This document shows positions 62,250-64,000 of a DNA stretch of 64,000 bases, in pieces. This DNA is from Amaurobius ferox (lineage: Eukaryota > Arthropoda > Arachnida > Araneae > Amaurobiidae): assembly GCA_951213105.1 (NCBI GenBank), contig OX578136.1, forward strand, positions 70,844,230 through 70,908,229. The letters run 5' to 3'. Numbering within the stretch: the first letter of the stretch is position 1; every line of letters starts with the position of its first letter. The translations under genes were made by a program, and so were the position numbers. The notes beneath the pieces are model-generated. The model worked only from the letters and a program-made list of their open reading frames with translations. It did no database searches and had not been told where the DNA came from.

Positions 62250-63169
62250 TCTGATGTGGGCGACACATGACTTTCCTTATATAATATAATGAATTTACTA
62301 CTTTTACATTAGAAAGATAGGTTGTTCTTATAGAAGATAATAATATTACTTCCAAGAAATTGAATTTTCGACAATTAGTCGTCATTTTCATTCATTTAGC
62401 GTGATTTTTATCCATTTGGCGAGATTTTCGTTAATTTGGCAACATTTCAAAAACTCGCCAAGTTGGCGACATTCCGCTAAAATCGTCGCCAAAATCTCGC
62501 CAAGCGTTATGGACGAAGAAATAAGTTATTCTTACAGCAGATAAATGACTATTGGCGTACAAATATAAAAGTATTACACAAAGCATCTTTTTTCATGAAT
62601 GGAACGAGCTAGATCCACGAGAATGATGTCATCTAATTTATCGCATGGTATTACATATGAAAAGTGAACATGTTTCTCAATAGGAAATTTTTTTTTTATT
62701 TTATATGACTTTTTGATAATTTTTTTGAAAAATGTGCAATATCTCGAGAACGGTTCATGTTAGCGTTCTAAAATTTATGTCAATCGTTTTCTAATGAAAA
62801 ATTACATAAGAAATGTCTATTTTCGTAACTTTATCAGTGGTTTTGATTTTTTGACGATTTTTTCAAAATTTCATTCGAAAATTTAGGGGGGGGGGGTTCT
62901 GTATAATCGATTGCGTATAGAGCAATAGGCTTCCAGTGTTTACGGATTGTGATTTTTGTACCAAATTTGGTTCGAATCGGCCCATTCGTTCGTCAGTTAT
63001 CGTCTCCACAGACTCACTGACACACACACACACACAGACATCACTTCATAAATTTTTGATTCGTGATCAGGGATGCTTGAAACGTGCTCTCCCGTCGAAA
63101 ACTCGAAATCGAATTTTCGACCCCGTCACAATTCTTTCCTTATACATTATGTATATAAGGAAAGTAATA
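62250..63169 (+). mobile_element. Repeat family Z, copy 7 (complete reference copy)
   Basis: The best complete copy, about 920 bp. The 5' end TCTGATGTGGGCGACACATG begins at 62250 and the 5' motif CTTTCCTTATA is at 62271-62281. The GGCGA/TCGCC block is 62395-62510 and (CA)n is 63019-63036. The 3' hairpin has arms CTTTCCTTATA (63134-63144) and TATAAGGAAAG (63154-63164), and a GTAATA end follows. The 5' motif equals the hairpin's left arm and is inverted to its right arm. Open frames inside (e.g. 62936-63289) are not conserved between copies. Confidence 0.9.
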
Positions 63170-63576
<407 letters not shown>

Positions 63577-63669
63577 CAGTAGATTGCATTTCTATATTAG
63601 AAATATATTATTGATAACGTTTATTTATAAAATTCGAATTAATATTTTTTATGTCTACAAAAATTTCCC

Positions 63670-63673
<4 letters not shown>

Positions 63674-63762
<89 letters not shown>

Positions 63763-63785
63763 CATAGATATATGTATATATATAA
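63674..63785. repeat. (CA)n-(TA)n compound microsatellite
   Basis: A CA run from about 63675 to 63706 passes directly into a TA run to about 63783 with a few GTA/CATAGA slips. Cys/Val and Tyr/Ile open frames are its translations. Confidence 0.97.
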
Positions 63786-64000
63786 CTGTTAGGTTCTGTT
63801 CCATTACTGATAAAATAAATATGCAAAAATTAAATCTTCTAGATCAATGGTGGACTCTTGGATGTTTGGAGGGACGCAAACATTATAGATAATTATTATA
63901 TAGATACTTTTACTTTTAAAAAATATAATTACTAAACGGACCCCTAAAATATAATTACAGCATAATCCTATAGAAAGTGATATTAGTTGGCATTTACAAC
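63786..64000. other. No supported feature
   Basis: A+T-rich end of the window. Confidence 0.5.

Overview
This window is eukaryotic and non-coding almost throughout. It is very A+T-rich (about 70% by eye) and carries long (TA)n and (CA)n tracts, decayed Tc1/mariner transposons, tRNA-derived SINEs with target-site duplications, and several families of 0.6-1.3 kb repeats. The SINE and Tc1 types suggest an arthropod, and an arachnid such as an orb-weaving spider is my guess. That guess is from general recognition only and is weak. I found no intact host protein-coding gene, no rRNA, no convincing functional tRNA, and nothing prokaryotic. The open frames present are short. They are chance frames, simple-repeat translations, or pieces of transposase.

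Three repeat families dominate; the labels Y, Z and X are mine. Y has copies at 1.2-2.5, 16.3-19.8 and 56.0-56.8 kb. Z has seven copies at 13.5, 14.8, 29.3, 33.4, 39.7, 40.9 and 62.3 kb. Y and Z share an architecture: a short motif just inside the 5' end recurs as both arms of a hairpin at the 3' end, and a simple-repeat tract (GACA/GTCT in Y, CA/GT in Z) lies nearby. This is the layout of non-autonomous Helentron-type elements (DINE-1/INE-1, HINE). X is a ~0.65 kb sequence with four same-orientation copies at 27.5-36.5 kb. Two of them are split by Z insertions, and one of those Z copies is followed by a SINE, so the order of insertion can be read.

Other mobile DNA: three decayed Tc1/mariner-superfamily transposons, at 4.1-5.3 kb (minus), 26.4-27.5 kb (plus, TIRs visible) and 36.85-38.23 kb (plus, TIRs visible). 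There are at least four tRNA-derived SINE types. SINE A, the commonest, has near-full copies at 23.6, 30.3 and 38.7 kb, with 5'-truncated pieces and relics elsewhere. SINE B is at 6.2 kb, SINE C is a duplicated pair at 44.5-45.2 kb, and SINE D is at 51.5 and 61.5 kb.

Structures not explained by these families: an array of GTGAC/GTCAC words at 130-500; a double fold-back element at 32.2-32.5 kb; a ~780 bp palindrome at 50.4-51.2 kb; a perfect 28-bp hairpin inside one Z copy at 39.90-39.96 kb; a tandem Z block with 20-21 nt GGCGA/TCGCC periodicity at 39.7-43.1 kb; and a duplicated AGATGGCGC...CACGTG module at 58.2 and 59.2 kb with identical internal spacing. The stretches between are A+T-rich DNA in which I see no supported feature.
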